A stretch of DNA of 16,688 nt from Candidatus Margulisiibacteriota bacterium (GCA_028717325.1 JAQUOB010000005.1:1-16688); one strand, 5' to 3'; shown: positions 1 to 8,757, numbered from the stretch's first letter. A program made the numbers and translations. Notes: generated by a model from the sequence alone, not told the origin.

Positions 1-2
1 TT

Positions 3-128
3 ATCGGGGGGCTCCTGTTCGCGCCGCAAAAGGGTGAGCAGACCCGCGAGAAATTAAAAGAGGCGCTCGACAAGGGCAAGAGCAAGTTTGAAGAGCTCAA
101 AGAAGAGTTCGGCAAGAGGGAAGAATAA
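3..128 (+). CDS. YtxH-domain protein, C-terminal end (partial)
   Basis: The window opens inside a reading frame of 41 codons that ends in TAA at 126-128. It starts with a hydrophobic-to-basic segment reading GGLLFAPQKGEQTREKL, which matches the conserved core of YtxH-type proteins (a glycine-rich membrane helix followed by the pattern LFAPxxGxxxR). The rest is a Lys/Glu-rich amphipathic helix, again typical of the family. YtxH proteins are small membrane-associated proteins seen in general-stress contexts; their biochemical role is not established. The N-terminus, including most of the membrane helix, lies upstream of the window. The stop is only 9 bp from the argS start, so the two genes are probably co-transcribed. 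The assignment rests on one short motif. Confidence 0.6.
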   Translation: MGGLLFAPQKGEQTREKLKEALDKGKSKFEELKEEFGKREE

Positions 129-137
129 CACTCCTTA

Positions 138-1691
138 ATGCTTCAAGCCAAAATCGAATCATTGCTGGCCGCAGCGCTTTCCCGCGTCGGCCTTGGTGAG
201 CCGATCGAGTATCGGGTCGAGGTTCCGCCGAGAAAAGAGCTCGGCGATTTTGCGTCCAACATCGCCATCCTCGGCGCGCGCCAAGTCAAACAAAACCCGC
301 TGACGCTCGCCGCCCGGCTGGTCGAAAAGGTCAAAGAGATCGACCAGGGTGAAACCATCGCCAAAATCGATGTCGTCAAACCCGGCTTCATTAATTTTTC
401 CATCAACGACAAGATCATTCAGCGGTCGATACCCGAGATTGTCAAGCAGGACCATGATTGGGGCAAGGGGAATAGCGGGATAGGGAGTAGGGTTCTTTTA
501 GAATTTGTTTCAGCCAATCCTACCGGTCCCCTACATGTCGGGCACGGCCGCTGGGCGGTGATCGGCGACGTGATCGCCCGCCTTTTGAAAGCCGCGGGTT
601 ATCAAGTCGCGACCGAATTTTACATCAATAATGTCGGCACGCAAGTCGAGACGCTGGAAGCCTCGGTTCGGGCGCGCCGGGCCGGCCGGGATATTCCCGA
701 AGGCGGCTACGGCGGCGAGTACATTAAAGAAGTAAAAGGCGAAACCAGAGAGGAGATGCTTCGATCCCTCCTGGGCGAGCAGCAACGGATACTGGCTGAA
801 CTCGGGGTCGCTTTTGACCGCTGGTTCCAGGAAAGCGAGCTTCATGCTGCCGGCAAGGTCATGGGCGCGGTCCAGAAATTGCGCGACCTTGGCGTGACGT
901 TCGAAGAGAACGGCGCGACCTGGTTCAAGTCCCAGGCCCTGGGCGACGACAAGAACCGCGTGCTGGTCCGCGAGGACGGCCGGCCCACTTATTTTGCGGC
1001 TGATATCGCTTATCATCTCGATAAATTTTCCCGCGGCTTTGACCGGCTGATTAATATCTGGGGCACCGACCATCACGGTTACGTGGGCCGCCTCAAGGCC
1101 GCGCTCAAAATTTTAGGCCTGCCTGTTGAAAGCTTTGAGATCATTATCGGCCAGCTGGTTACCCTCTATCGCGGCGACGAACCGATCAGGATGTCGAAGC
1201 GGACGGGAGAAATGATCACTCTGCAGGAAGTCATGGCAGAGACAGGCGTCGACGCGACGCGGTTTTTCTTTGCCGCGACCGATGTCAATTCCCATCTTGA
1301 TTTCGATCTTGAACTGGCGAAGAAAAAATCGGCCGATAACCCGGTCTATTATTTGCAGTACGGGCACGCGAGGATCTGTAGTATCCTGCGAAAATCCGAA
1401 ATCCTAAATCCGAAATCCGAAAATGATCTTTTAGGTTTGACTGACCCGGCGGAGCGGGAACTGATGCTGAAGCTTTTGGCCTGGCCGCGGCTGGTCGAAG
1501 AAGCGGCCAAACTGCGGCAGCCCCATCGCGTGACCGAGTACGGCAAGGAACTGGCGATCACCTTCCATCATTTCTACGAAAAATGCCGGGTGCTCGGCCA
1601 TCCCGGCCGGCTGGTTCTCGTCGATTCATCTCGAATCGTTTTGCGCAATGTGTTAGAATTATTGGGAATAACGGCCCCGGAAAAAATGTAG
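138..1691 (+). CDS. argS: Arginyl-tRNA synthetase
   Basis: This class I aminoacyl-tRNA synthetase charges tRNA-Arg with arginine in the cytoplasm, using ATP. An N-terminal Arg-tRNA-synthetase (Add-1) domain covers about residues 1-95. The HIGH signature is HVGHGR at 133-138, preceded by ANPTGP. The catalytic core continues through INIWGTDHHGYVGR (306-318), and the KMSKS-loop equivalent is RMSKR at 351-355. The DALR anticodon-binding domain follows QYGHARICSIL (407-417) and ends in the usual LLGITAPEKM. At 517 residues it is somewhat short for the family (about 550-580). ATG at 138 gives the expected N-terminus, though the ribosome site is weak and the gene probably relies on coupling to the upstream frame. 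Residues 418-429 are encoded by a degenerate short-word repeat that appears to have been inserted at a loop after the HAR motif. All key motifs remain intact, so the enzyme is probably active. Confidence 0.97.
   Translation: MLQAKIESLLAAALSRVGLGEPIEYRVEVPPRKELGDFASNIAILGARQVKQNPLTLAARLVEKVKEIDQGETIAKIDVVKPGFINFSINDKIIQRSIPEIVKQDHDWGKGNSGIGSRVLLEFVSANPTGPLHVGHGRWAVIGDVIARLLKAAGYQVATEFYINNVGTQVETLEASVRARRAGRDIPEGGYGGEYIKEVKGETREEMLRSLLGEQQRILAELGVAFDRWFQESELHAAGKVMGAVQKLRDLGVTFEENGATWFKSQALGDDKNRVLVREDGRPTYFAADIAYHLDKFSRGFDRLINIWGTDHHGYVGRLKAALKILGLPVESFEIIIGQLVTLYRGDEPIRMSKRTGEMITLQEVMAETGVDATRFFFAATDVNSHLDFDLELAKKKSADNPVYYLQYGHARICSILRKSEILNPKSENDLLGLTDPAERELMLKLLAWPRLVEEAAKLRQPHRVTEYGKELAITFHHFYEKCRVLGHPGRLVLVDSSRIVLRNVLELLGITAPEKM
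1391..1424 (+). repeat. AATCCGAAATCC-type short-word repeat inside argS
   Basis: The words aaatcc and gaaatcc recur in tandem over about 34 bp, in the arrangement aaaatccgaaatcc, taaatccgaaatccg, aaaat. Short-word arrays of this kind are common in intergenic DNA of many uncultured bacteria, and their reverse strand translates as SDFGFRISDF. Here the array lies in frame inside argS, codes for roughly R418 to N429 and contains no stop in the used frame. It falls in a variable loop just after the conserved HAR motif. The array is seen directly; its origin by insertion is inferred. Confidence 0.7.
1651..1659 (+). promoter_or_regulatory. Possible extended -10 promoter for the aminotransferase gene
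   Basis: TGTTAGAAT reads as TGn followed by TAGAAT, which matches five of the six bases of TATAAT. It lies inside the 3' end of argS and 43 bp before the next start codon. The -35 position holds TCGAAT, a poor match. It could allow separate transcription of the downstream gene, but a site this short arises easily by chance. Confidence 0.3.
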
Positions 1692-1702
1692 CGAGGAGTT
1701 TT

Positions 1703-2617
1703 ATGAGATACGCGTTTTTCAAAGGTAAGATCGTCCCGTTTAACGAAGCCAAGATCTCGATCATGACGCACGCTTTTAATTACGGCACCGGCGTTTTTGA
1801 AGGCATCCGCGGTTACTGGAATGCCGAAAAGAGCCAGATGTACATCGTCAAGCTGCGGGAGCATTATGAGCGGCTGGAAACCTCGGCCAAACTGGCGATG
1901 AAGACCACCCTAAAGTATTCGCTGGCCGAGCTGGAGAACATCACAATCGAGGTGGCCAGAAAAAACGACTATCGCGAGGACATTTATCTGCGCCCGCTCT
2001 ATTATAAGTCGCAAGAAAAGATCGGCCTGGGGCTGATCGGCGTGGAAGAGGATTTCTGCCTCTTTGTTTCGCCCTTCGGCGCCTATCTTGATATAACCAA
2101 GGGGATCAGGGTCTGCGTTTCCTCCTGGTGGCGGATCTCCGAAAAATCGGCGCCGCAGGGGGCCAAGATCACCGGCAGCTATTTTAATTCGTCACTGGCC
2201 AAAGCCGAAGCGCTCGAAAAGGGCTTTGATGAGGCGATCCTCTTGTCGCACCAGAAGACCGTGGCGGAGGGCTCGGGAGAAAATCTATATCTCGTCAAAG
2301 ACGGCGTCCTGATCACGCCGCCGCTCTCCGAAACGATCCTGCCGGGCATTACCCGCGTTTGCATCATGAAGCTGGCCAAGAACGAACTGGGGATCAAAAC
2401 GGTCGAGCGGCCGATAAAACAGGACGAGCTTTACAGCGCCGATGAACTTTTCTTTTGCGGCACCGGCGCCCAGGTTTCGCCGATCATCGACGTCGACGGC
2501 AAAAAGATCGGCCGCGGCCAACCCGGTCCGATCACGCAGAAGTTGCAGGGTATTTATTTTGCCGCGGCCCGCGGCGATAACCCCAAATACGCCGATTGGG
2601 TTACACCGGTTTTTTAA
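1703..2617 (+). CDS. ilvE: Branched-chain amino acid aminotransferase (class IV PLP)
   Basis: This 304-residue protein has the standard length of bacterial IlvE. It transfers amino groups between glutamate and the keto acids of Leu, Ile and Val, using pyridoxal phosphate. Visible motifs are FNYGTGVFEGIRGY (25-38), YLRPLYY (95-101) with the phosphate-binding arginine, the Schiff-base lysine K155 in AKITGSYFNS, the EGSGENLY motif (189-196) with the PLP nitrogen-binding glutamate, and LPGITR (213-218). ATG at 1703 was chosen because GAGGAG stands just before it and the homology begins at once. The frame is open 40 codons further upstream, but those codons lie within argS and show no family similarity. 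The gap to argS is 11 bp. D-amino-acid aminotransferase and aminodeoxychorismate lyase share the fold, but the length and the FEGIRGY motif favour IlvE. Confidence 0.93.
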   Translation: MRYAFFKGKIVPFNEAKISIMTHAFNYGTGVFEGIRGYWNAEKSQMYIVKLREHYERLETSAKLAMKTTLKYSLAELENITIEVARKNDYREDIYLRPLYYKSQEKIGLGLIGVEEDFCLFVSPFGAYLDITKGIRVCVSSWWRISEKSAPQGAKITGSYFNSSLAKAEALEKGFDEAILLSHQKTVAEGSGENLYLVKDGVLITPPLSETILPGITRVCIMKLAKNELGIKTVERPIKQDELYSADELFFCGTGAQVSPIIDVDGKKIGRGQPGPITQKLQGIYFAAARGDNPKYADWVTPVF

Positions 2618-2642
2618 TCGCCCGGACTCTTAGATTTATTAT

Positions 2643-2646
2643 GAGG
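2643..2646 (+). promoter_or_regulatory. Shine-Dalgarno site supporting a GTG start
   Basis: GAGG lies 7 bases before GTG at 2654. The nearby ATG at 2641 runs into a stop after three codons and cannot be the start. This spacing, with a clean signal peptide beginning at the GTG, fixes the start of the giant surface gene. Confidence 0.7.
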
Positions 2647-2653
2647 TTGTAAC

Positions 2654-5600
2654 GTGAAAAGGCTTGTAATCCTTGCTATCTTAGTTTTCTGTTCTTTTGG
2701 GGTTGCCAACGCCGATTATTACGTCGATCCCGCCGGCTCAAACAGTAACGACGGACTGGGTGCGGGGACGGCCTGGCAGACATTATCCTGGGCTGCTACT
2801 CAAGCGGCTTCGGGCTCGGTTGTCCATATGGCGGCCGGCACTTATAACGCGGCGCTCGGTGAAGTTTTTCCGATAACCGTAGCCAACCTTACGATAACCT
2901 CAAGCACCTCGAACCTGGCGACGATCGACGCGGGCAGTTCAGCCAATAATATGCTCAACGTCGGGGCGAACACGACGTTAGAAGGCCTGACGATCAGGAA
3001 AACTTCGACCTCCAACTACGCGGTGAATGTGACGGGTGCCAACGTCCAGTTGCTGACCAGTATCGTTTCGGGAGGAGCCAGTTCCCTCTATTTAACCAGC
3101 GGTGCCGATTATTGTCTGATCCAGGGCAATACTATCAATAATTGCGGTAGTGTTTACAATCCGATCTATGCGGCCGCCGGGGCTGATTATTTGATTTTCA
3201 GGAATAATACCATAATGAATTCATATCCCGGCGCTTATTCGACCGGCATTTACTTATACGGGAACACTAATTCATATGCGACGATCGAGGGCAATACGAT
3301 CACGGCTGATGTTGGTATTTATATGTACAATGTCTGCAATACCTTTGACGTTAAGACCAATAAGTTGATCGGTTACAGCAATAATACCAATTCTTACACT
3401 GGTATAACAACCAACGGGAACGGGGCAATAACTTCTAATGAGGTGCGTGGCTATCAGTACACAGGTGTCGGCAGCATCTATATCACCGGCGGCAATAATC
3501 CGGTCACGATCAGCAAGAATACGATCGTCAATAACGCTGTTAGTGTGCGCAATGTTTCTAATACGGCGGTAACGGTCAAGAATAATATCATCGCCGGCCG
3601 GACAAGGCCGGGGAAATATTATGATAACAGCGTCGGCCTTTATAATGCCTCCTCGAACGGCTCGATCAACAGCTCGTACAACCAATTATTCAATGTCGAA
3701 ACTGGTTATTACGTGGCTTCTGGTACGATCAACGGGCGGACGAACGACGCGACATCCTGCCCGCGCTTTGCCAACCCGGACGCGAACAATTACCAGCTTT
3801 GCACCGATTCGCCGTGCTTGAACGGTGCCGATCCGGCCGACGGGGGAAATAGGGGCGCTTACGGTGGCGCCGCGACAGGTTCGGGGATAATAGCCGCCTC
3901 CTACGTCAGCAACAGCGGGGATGATTCGACGGGCGATGGCAGCTTGGGCAGCCCCTGGAAGACGATCTTCAAAGCGCTGGGCTCGACCGAAGGGACGGTG
4001 TACGTTAGGGGCGGGACGTACAACGCGGCGGCGGGCGAGACCTTCCCGTTGACCTTGGAAGTGAGCCAGGGCTTGAAGCAGTACCTGACGGAGGTGGCGA
4101 CGATCGATTCGGCGGCTGCGACCGCGACGACGGTCATGCTGGGAACGGGCGCGACGCTGGACGGCATCGCGGTCAATAACACTGCGAGCGGGGATTATTA
4201 TGACGTCAACATACTCGGGCCTTATTGTCAGGTCTTGAACAGCACCCTGACCAAAACCAACGGCTCCGCGATTTATATAAACGGATCGGCCTCCCAACTG
4301 TCGGACGGCTCCGACAACTGCCTGGTGCAGGGTAACACGATCACCTACGGCGGGTGGTACTATCCGATCTATGCGGCCGCCGGGGCCGATTATTTGATCT
4401 TCAAGAACAATACGATAACAAATACATATGCCGGCAATTATTCGAACGGCATTTACTTGGTCGGCAACAGCAGCTCTTACGTCACGATCGAGGGCAATAC
4501 GATCACGGCCGATGTCGGCATTGCCATGAACAACACCTGCAGTAATTTTGACATTAAGACCAATAAATTGATCGGTTACAGTAATAATACCAATGCCGCC
4601 GCAGGTGTCCAAGTTTACGGGAGCGGGACAATAACCTCGAACGAAGTGCGGGGCTATCAATATACCGGTACCGCCGGCATCTATTTTTCCGGCGGCGGGC
4701 CGATCACGATCAGCAAGAACACGATCGTCAATAACGCGGTAGGGGTCCGCAACGTTTCTGGTGGGGTGGCGACGGTCAAGAATAATATCATCGCCGGCCG
4801 GACAAGGCCGGGGAAATATTATGATAACAGCGTCGGTATTTATAATGCCGCGTCCGGCATGACCAACAGTTCATACAACCAGTTGTTCGATTTTGAAACT
4901 TTTTATTACACTCTCTCTACCGGCACGATCAACGGGCGGACGAACGACGCGACGGCCTGCCCGCGCTTTGTCAATCCCGACGTGAACAATTACCAGCTTT
5001 GCACCGACTCGCCGTGCTTGAACGGTGCCGATCCGGCCGACGGGGGAAATAGAGGCGCCTACGGGGGCGCCGCGGCCAGTTCGGGGATAATAGCCGCCTC
5101 CTACGTCAGCAACAGTGGTGATGATTCAACCGGGGACGGCAGTCTGGGCAGCCCCTGGAAGACGATCTTTAAGGCGCTGGGCTCGACCGAAGGGACGGTG
5201 TATGTGAGGGGCGGGACGTATAACGCGGCGGCAGGCGAAACCTTCCCGTTGACTCTGGAAGTGAGCCAGGGCTTGAAACAGTACCTGACGGAAGTGGCGA
5301 CGATCGATTCGGCGGCCGCGACTGTCTCGACGGTCATGATGGGGACGGGCGCGACGCTGGACGGCATCGCGATCAATAACACTGCGAGCGGGGATTATTA
5401 TGATGTAAGCATACTTGGGCCTTATTGTCAGGTCTTGAACAGCACTCTGACCAAAACCAACGGCGGCTCCGGGATTTATATAAACGGATCGGCCTCCAGT
5501 CTGTCGGACGGCTCCGACAACTGCCTGGTCCAGGGGAACACGCTCACCTACGGCGGGGGATACACCGCTCCTCTCAGAGCGGCAGCGGGGGCCGACTACC

Positions 5601-8600
5601 TGCTGGTCAGGAATAATACTATAACGAACAATTATGGAAGCAACTATTCGTCCGGTGTTTACTTAAACGGTAACAGTAATACCTATGTGACGATCGAAGG
5701 CAATACGATAACATCTGATATCGGTATTCAAATGTACAACACCTGCAATAACTATGATATTAAGAACAATAAATTGATGGGTTACAGCAATAATACCAAT
5801 GCCGCCAGCGGGGTCTATGTCTACGGGACCGGTACAATCACCTCGAACGAAGTGCGGGGCTATCTATACACCGGCAACGGCGGCCTCTATATCGCTTACG
5901 GCAATCCGATCATCAAGAAGAACACGATCGTCAAAAATGTTATTGGTATACAAATTGTCGGCGGCACGGCCACAAGTGAAAATAATATTATAATAAACAA
6001 GCCGACCGGCGGGGCTCCCGATGCCGGCAGTTACGGCATCAAACGGGTCGGCGGCACCATTACATCACTATATGATGATGTTTGGAATAATGAGACCAGC
6101 TGGTCGCCGGTGGCAATTTCAGGGGTCGGGACCATCTCGGCGGATGCCGTGTTCGTTGACCCGACCAATAATGATTTTCATCTTCAAGGCAGCTCTCCCT
6201 GTATTGATGCCGGTGATCCAACATCTCCGCTTGATCCCGACGGCAGCCGCGCCGACATGGGTGCTTACTCTTATTACCAAACCGATTTCACCGGCCCGAC
6301 GGTCGAAGTTACCTACCCTGTCGGCGGGGAAAAATTGCAGGGCGGTTCCGCGGGAGAAATACTCTGGTCGCTGGCCGATCCCAGCGGCCTAAAACCCAAC
6401 TCCGTCAATCTATATTATTCAACCGACGGCGGCACAACCTACCCGAATACGATCGTGACGGGGATCTCAACCATTTCAGGCTATTCCTGGGATCCGGTGC
6501 CGAGCCTTGATTCAGCCACGGTAAAAGTCAAGGTCACGGCCCAAGACAATTCTCCCGCCCATAACCTGGGCACGGGAGAAAGCGCGGCAAATTTCACGAT
6601 CGACTCAACGGCGCCTAGTGCACCGACGCTCGAGGCCCCGGCGAATAACAGTTACACCACAAATATCAGGCCAACTTTTACCTGGGAGGCGGCAGCCGAC
6701 AGCGGTTCCGGGGTGGGGCAGTATGAGCTGACAATTGACACGACAGTGGTGTATACGGACGGGGCGGTAACTCACTACACCCCCACTTTAATGTTCTTAG
6801 CTGAAGGGGCTCACACCTGGGAAGTCAGGGCGCGGGATGCGGTCGGCAACTGGGGAGCTTTTTCCGCCACTTTTAATTTGACGGTTGATGCGACGGCGCC
6901 GAGCGCGCCGACACTGGAGGCCCCCGCCAATAACGGTTATGCGACAAGCACTACTCCAACTTTTACCTGGCAGGCGGCTACGGATACCGGTTCTGGGATC
7001 GGGAGTTACGAAATAACGATCGATACGACCGTTGCAACCCAGGGAGCGACAACAACTTATACTCCGGGGGTGGCGCTGTCGGAAGCCGCCCATACCTGGA
7101 AAGTCAGAGCGAAAGATATCGCGGGCAACTGGGGTGACTTTTCTTCCACCTGGACCGCTACTATCGATGCGACCGCACCGACCGCGCCGACACTTATAAC
7201 TCCCGGGAACGGCGGCTCTGTCGCGACGCCGACGCCGACTTTGACCTGGGAAGCGGCGACGGATATCGGTGGTTCGGGTATAGGCAGTTATGAAATTACG
7301 ATCGACACGACAGCGGCGACTCAGGGCGCGACGGTAAGTTATACAACTCCGATTTTGACCGAAGCCGCGCATACCTGGAAGGTGAGAGCGCGGGACGTGG
7401 CCGGCAATTGGGGGAACTTTTCCGCCACTTTCGGCTTGACTGTGGACCTGACCGGGCCGGGGATCACCGGGATCACATTAAAGGACATAACATCTGAAAG
7501 TACGCGTTATACCAATTCGCCGATAATCACGGTCGAAGCCGCCGGCATCAGCGGCTCGCCGACCCAGATGAGAATGGCGGAGAACGCCGGTTTTACGACC
7601 AATGATTCCGGCTGGCTGGTCTACGTTAATCCGACCCAATATACCCTGACGGCTGGCGAGAGCGGCAAAACCGTCTATTATAAGTTAAAGGACAGTGTTT
7701 CAAACGAAAGCATTGTGGTGACGGCCTCTATTACTTTTGATGCGACCGGCCCGGCCGCGCCGGTGTTGACGGCGCCGGCCAACAGCGGCACAACGATCGA
7801 AACGAAGCCGACCTACAGCTGGAATGCGGCGACCGACGCGTTAAGCGGAGTTGTCAGCTATGAGATCAAGGTTGATACGACTGAGACCACCCTTGGGGCC
7901 GTAACAAGTTATGCCCAGCCGACGGCGCTGTCGCTGGCCGCTCATACGTGGGCCGTGAAAGCCAGGGACGGCGCGGGCAACTGGGGCGATTACAGCGGTT
8001 CATGGACCTTTACCGTTGTCACGACGACGACGACCACGACGACGACGACCACCACCGTTAGCGGGGCGACCACGACGACGACCACCACCACAACTACGGT
8101 TGCCGACACGACGGCGCCCACAGCCGTGGTCAATATCGAGGGTGTGGCGGTCAAAGATGGCGATCATGTCGGCAGACAGCCGACTTTTGAGATCACGCTT
8201 AATGATAATCTGGCGCTGGATTCTTCATCGATCAAGGTCTGGCTGGACGGCAATGCCGTGTCGCTGGCCAAAGCGACGGCCTTCACGTCCGCCACCAGCA
8301 CCAAGCTGCAGATCAAGCCGACGACCGAGCTCGAGGATGGTTCCCACACTCTGAGGATCGAGGCCAAAGACACGGCCGGCAATCAGATTGTTAAAGAATT
8401 TACTTTGCTGGTCTCTTATGAGAGCGTGGCCCAGGTGCTCGGCAATGTCACGGTTTCGGCCCCGGTCTTTTCGCCGGCCAAGGACCAAACGATGTCGATG
8501 GCCTTTAACCTGACCAAGGACGTGAACACGACATTTTTGATGGTCGGGCCGGGCGGTGAAGCGGTCTGGACGCGCCGGTTCATCGCCGGAGCCAATGGCG

Positions 8601-8743
8601 CCAAGGCCGGCTATAACGAAGTGAGATTCAACGGCATTTCGGACATCAGCGGCGCCAAGCTTGGCAACGGCATTTATGTCTATAAGATCGTGGCGGAAGG
8701 CAAAGTAATCGGTTCGGGCCATATAGTCGTCTTCAATCAATAA
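2654..8743 (+). CDS. Giant secreted beta-helix / Ig-like repeat surface protein
   Basis: The product has 2029 residues. A signal peptide (basic KR, hydrophobic core, ANA before D21) sends it across the inner membrane. Residues 22 to about 1213 hold three ~400-residue units. Each opens with a DUF1565-like start (YYVDPAGSNSNDG or SYVSNSGDDSTGDGS), continues with right-handed beta-helix rungs rich in NNTI and GNTIT, and ends in a cap containing SPCLNGADPADGG or SPCIDAGDP. An Ig-like domain covers ~1215-1316. Ig/Fn3-like repeats start at D1317, D1412 and D1505, with a related but different domain at ~1598-1695 and a fourth copy from D1696 to ~1789. A Thr-rich hinge (~1790-1815), another Ig-like domain (~1816-1925) and a FlgD-type Ig domain (~1927-2029, with LGNGIYVYKIVAEG) complete it. 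No SLH domain, lipobox or C-terminal membrane anchor is visible, so attachment is unexplained. No catalytic motif is seen. It is most likely a structural, adhesive or glycan-binding surface fibre; a polysaccharide-degrading role for the beta-helices cannot be excluded. The GTG start is supported by GAGG. Confidence 0.9.
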   Translation: MKRLVILAILVFCSFGVANADYYVDPAGSNSNDGLGAGTAWQTLSWAATQAASGSVVHMAAGTYNAALGEVFPITVANLTITSSTSNLATIDAGSSANNMLNVGANTTLEGLTIRKTSTSNYAVNVTGANVQLLTSIVSGGASSLYLTSGADYCLIQGNTINNCGSVYNPIYAAAGADYLIFRNNTIMNSYPGAYSTGIYLYGNTNSYATIEGNTITADVGIYMYNVCNTFDVKTNKLIGYSNNTNSYTGITTNGNGAITSNEVRGYQYTGVGSIYITGGNNPVTISKNTIVNNAVSVRNVSNTAVTVKNNIIAGRTRPGKYYDNSVGLYNASSNGSINSSYNQLFNVETGYYVASGTINGRTNDATSCPRFANPDANNYQLCTDSPCLNGADPADGGNRGAYGGAATGSGIIAASYVSNSGDDSTGDGSLGSPWKTIFKALGSTEGTVYVRGGTYNAAAGETFPLTLEVSQGLKQYLTEVATIDSAAATATTVMLGTGATLDGIAVNNTASGDYYDVNILGPYCQVLNSTLTKTNGSAIYINGSASQLSDGSDNCLVQGNTITYGGWYYPIYAAAGADYLIFKNNTITNTYAGNYSNGIYLVGNSSSYVTIEGNTITADVGIAMNNTCSNFDIKTNKLIGYSNNTNAAAGVQVYGSGTITSNEVRGYQYTGTAGIYFSGGGPITISKNTIVNNAVGVRNVSGGVATVKNNIIAGRTRPGKYYDNSVGIYNAASGMTNSSYNQLFDFETFYYTLSTGTINGRTNDATACPRFVNPDVNNYQLCTDSPCLNGADPADGGNRGAYGGAAASSGIIAASYVSNSGDDSTGDGSLGSPWKTIFKALGSTEGTVYVRGGTYNAAAGETFPLTLEVSQGLKQYLTEVATIDSAAATVSTVMMGTGATLDGIAINNTASGDYYDVSILGPYCQVLNSTLTKTNGGSGIYINGSASSLSDGSDNCLVQGNTLTYGGGYTAPLRAAAGADYLLVRNNTITNNYGSNYSSGVYLNGNSNTYVTIEGNTITSDIGIQMYNTCNNYDIKNNKLMGYSNNTNAASGVYVYGTGTITSNEVRGYLYTGNGGLYIAYGNPIIKKNTIVKNVIGIQIVGGTATSENNIIINKPTGGAPDAGSYGIKRVGGTITSLYDDVWNNETSWSPVAISGVGTISADAVFVDPTNNDFHLQGSSPCIDAGDPTSPLDPDGSRADMGAYSYYQTDFTGPTVEVTYPVGGEKLQGGSAGEILWSLADPSGLKPNSVNLYYSTDGGTTYPNTIVTGISTISGYSWDPVPSLDSATVKVKVTAQDNSPAHNLGTGESAANFTIDSTAPSAPTLEAPANNSYTTNIRPTFTWEAAADSGSGVGQYELTIDTTVVYTDGAVTHYTPTLMFLAEGAHTWEVRARDAVGNWGAFSATFNLTVDATAPSAPTLEAPANNGYATSTTPTFTWQAATDTGSGIGSYEITIDTTVATQGATTTYTPGVALSEAAHTWKVRAKDIAGNWGDFSSTWTATIDATAPTAPTLITPGNGGSVATPTPTLTWEAATDIGGSGIGSYEITIDTTAATQGATVSYTTPILTEAAHTWKVRARDVAGNWGNFSATFGLTVDLTGPGITGITLKDITSESTRYTNSPIITVEAAGISGSPTQMRMAENAGFTTNDSGWLVYVNPTQYTLTAGESGKTVYYKLKDSVSNESIVVTASITFDATGPAAPVLTAPANSGTTIETKPTYSWNAATDALSGVVSYEIKVDTTETTLGAVTSYAQPTALSLAAHTWAVKARDGAGNWGDYSGSWTFTVVTTTTTTTTTTTTVSGATTTTTTTTTTVADTTAPTAVVNIEGVAVKDGDHVGRQPTFEITLNDNLALDSSSIKVWLDGNAVSLAKATAFTSATSTKLQIKPTTELEDGSHTLRIEAKDTAGNQIVKEFTLLVSYESVAQVLGNVTVSAPVFSPAKDQTMSMAFNLTKDVNTTFLMVGPGGEAVWTRRFIAGANGAKAGYNEVRFNGISDISGAKLGNGIYVYKIVAEGKVIGSGHIVVFNQ
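2717..6290 (+). repeat. Three ~1200-bp tandem beta-helix coding units
   Basis: Units run at roughly 2717-3898, 3899-5098 and 5099-6290. Units 2 and 3 begin exactly 1200 bp apart (shared ctacgtcagcaacag at 3901 and 5101). A 65-bp stretch is identical at 3572-3636 and 4772-4836, again 1200 bp apart. The front half of unit 2 closely matches the front half of unit 3, and the back half of unit 1 closely matches the back half of unit 2. The front of unit 1 and the back of unit 3 are the diverged outer edges. This is the mark of a tandem duplication whose breakpoints lay in the middle of a unit. Confidence 0.9.
6602..8020 (+). repeat. Ig/Fn3-like ~95-residue repeats in the surface gene
   Basis: Four copies of a ~280-bp unit begin at 6602, 6887, 7166 and 7739. 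Each starts with D-x-T-(A/G)-P, has a central (T/S)W-x-AA-x-D-x-x-(S)-G motif followed by Y-E-(I/L) and D-T-T, then AHTW-x-V-(R/K)-A-(R/K)-D and GNWG. A different Ig-like domain of about 98 residues (7445-7738), with MRMAENAGF and VYYKLKDSVSNES, interrupts the series between the third and fourth copies. These are probably extended stalk modules. Confidence 0.85.
8021..8098 (+). repeat. Threonine-codon tract (hinge)
   Basis: Twelve consecutive Thr codons (mostly ACG and ACC), the residues VSGA, then ten more Thr codons form a low-complexity linker. It separates the repetitive stalk from the final two domains. Such Thr-rich linkers are flexible and are often glycosylated in secreted proteins; glycosylation here is inference. 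Confidence 0.85.
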
Positions 8744-8757
8744 AAATGGAATGTCTG

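Noticed and set aside
1583..1702. A 40-codon upstream extension of the aminotransferase
   Set aside because: It lies within argS, has no family similarity and lacks a ribosome site. ATG at 1703 follows GAGGAG and starts exactly where IlvE homology begins.
2601..2620. A terminator at the end of the aminotransferase gene (GGTTACACC then TTTTTT)
   Set aside because: The possible stem is only three base pairs and overlaps the coding end, too weak to stop transcription.
3594..3611. Inverted repeat CCGGCC...GGCCGG, repeated at 4794-4811
   Set aside because: It lies within coding sequence conserved as part of the duplicated unit and encodes AGRTRPG; no separate role is indicated.
3686..4660. A 324-codon open frame on the minus strand, and other long minus-strand frames at 3272-3685 and 8225-8740
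   Set aside because: They lie antisense to the repetitive surface gene, have Arg/Ala/Ile-rich low-complexity products with no recognisable domain, and follow from the codon bias of the repeats. The plus frame has a signal peptide and clear domains.
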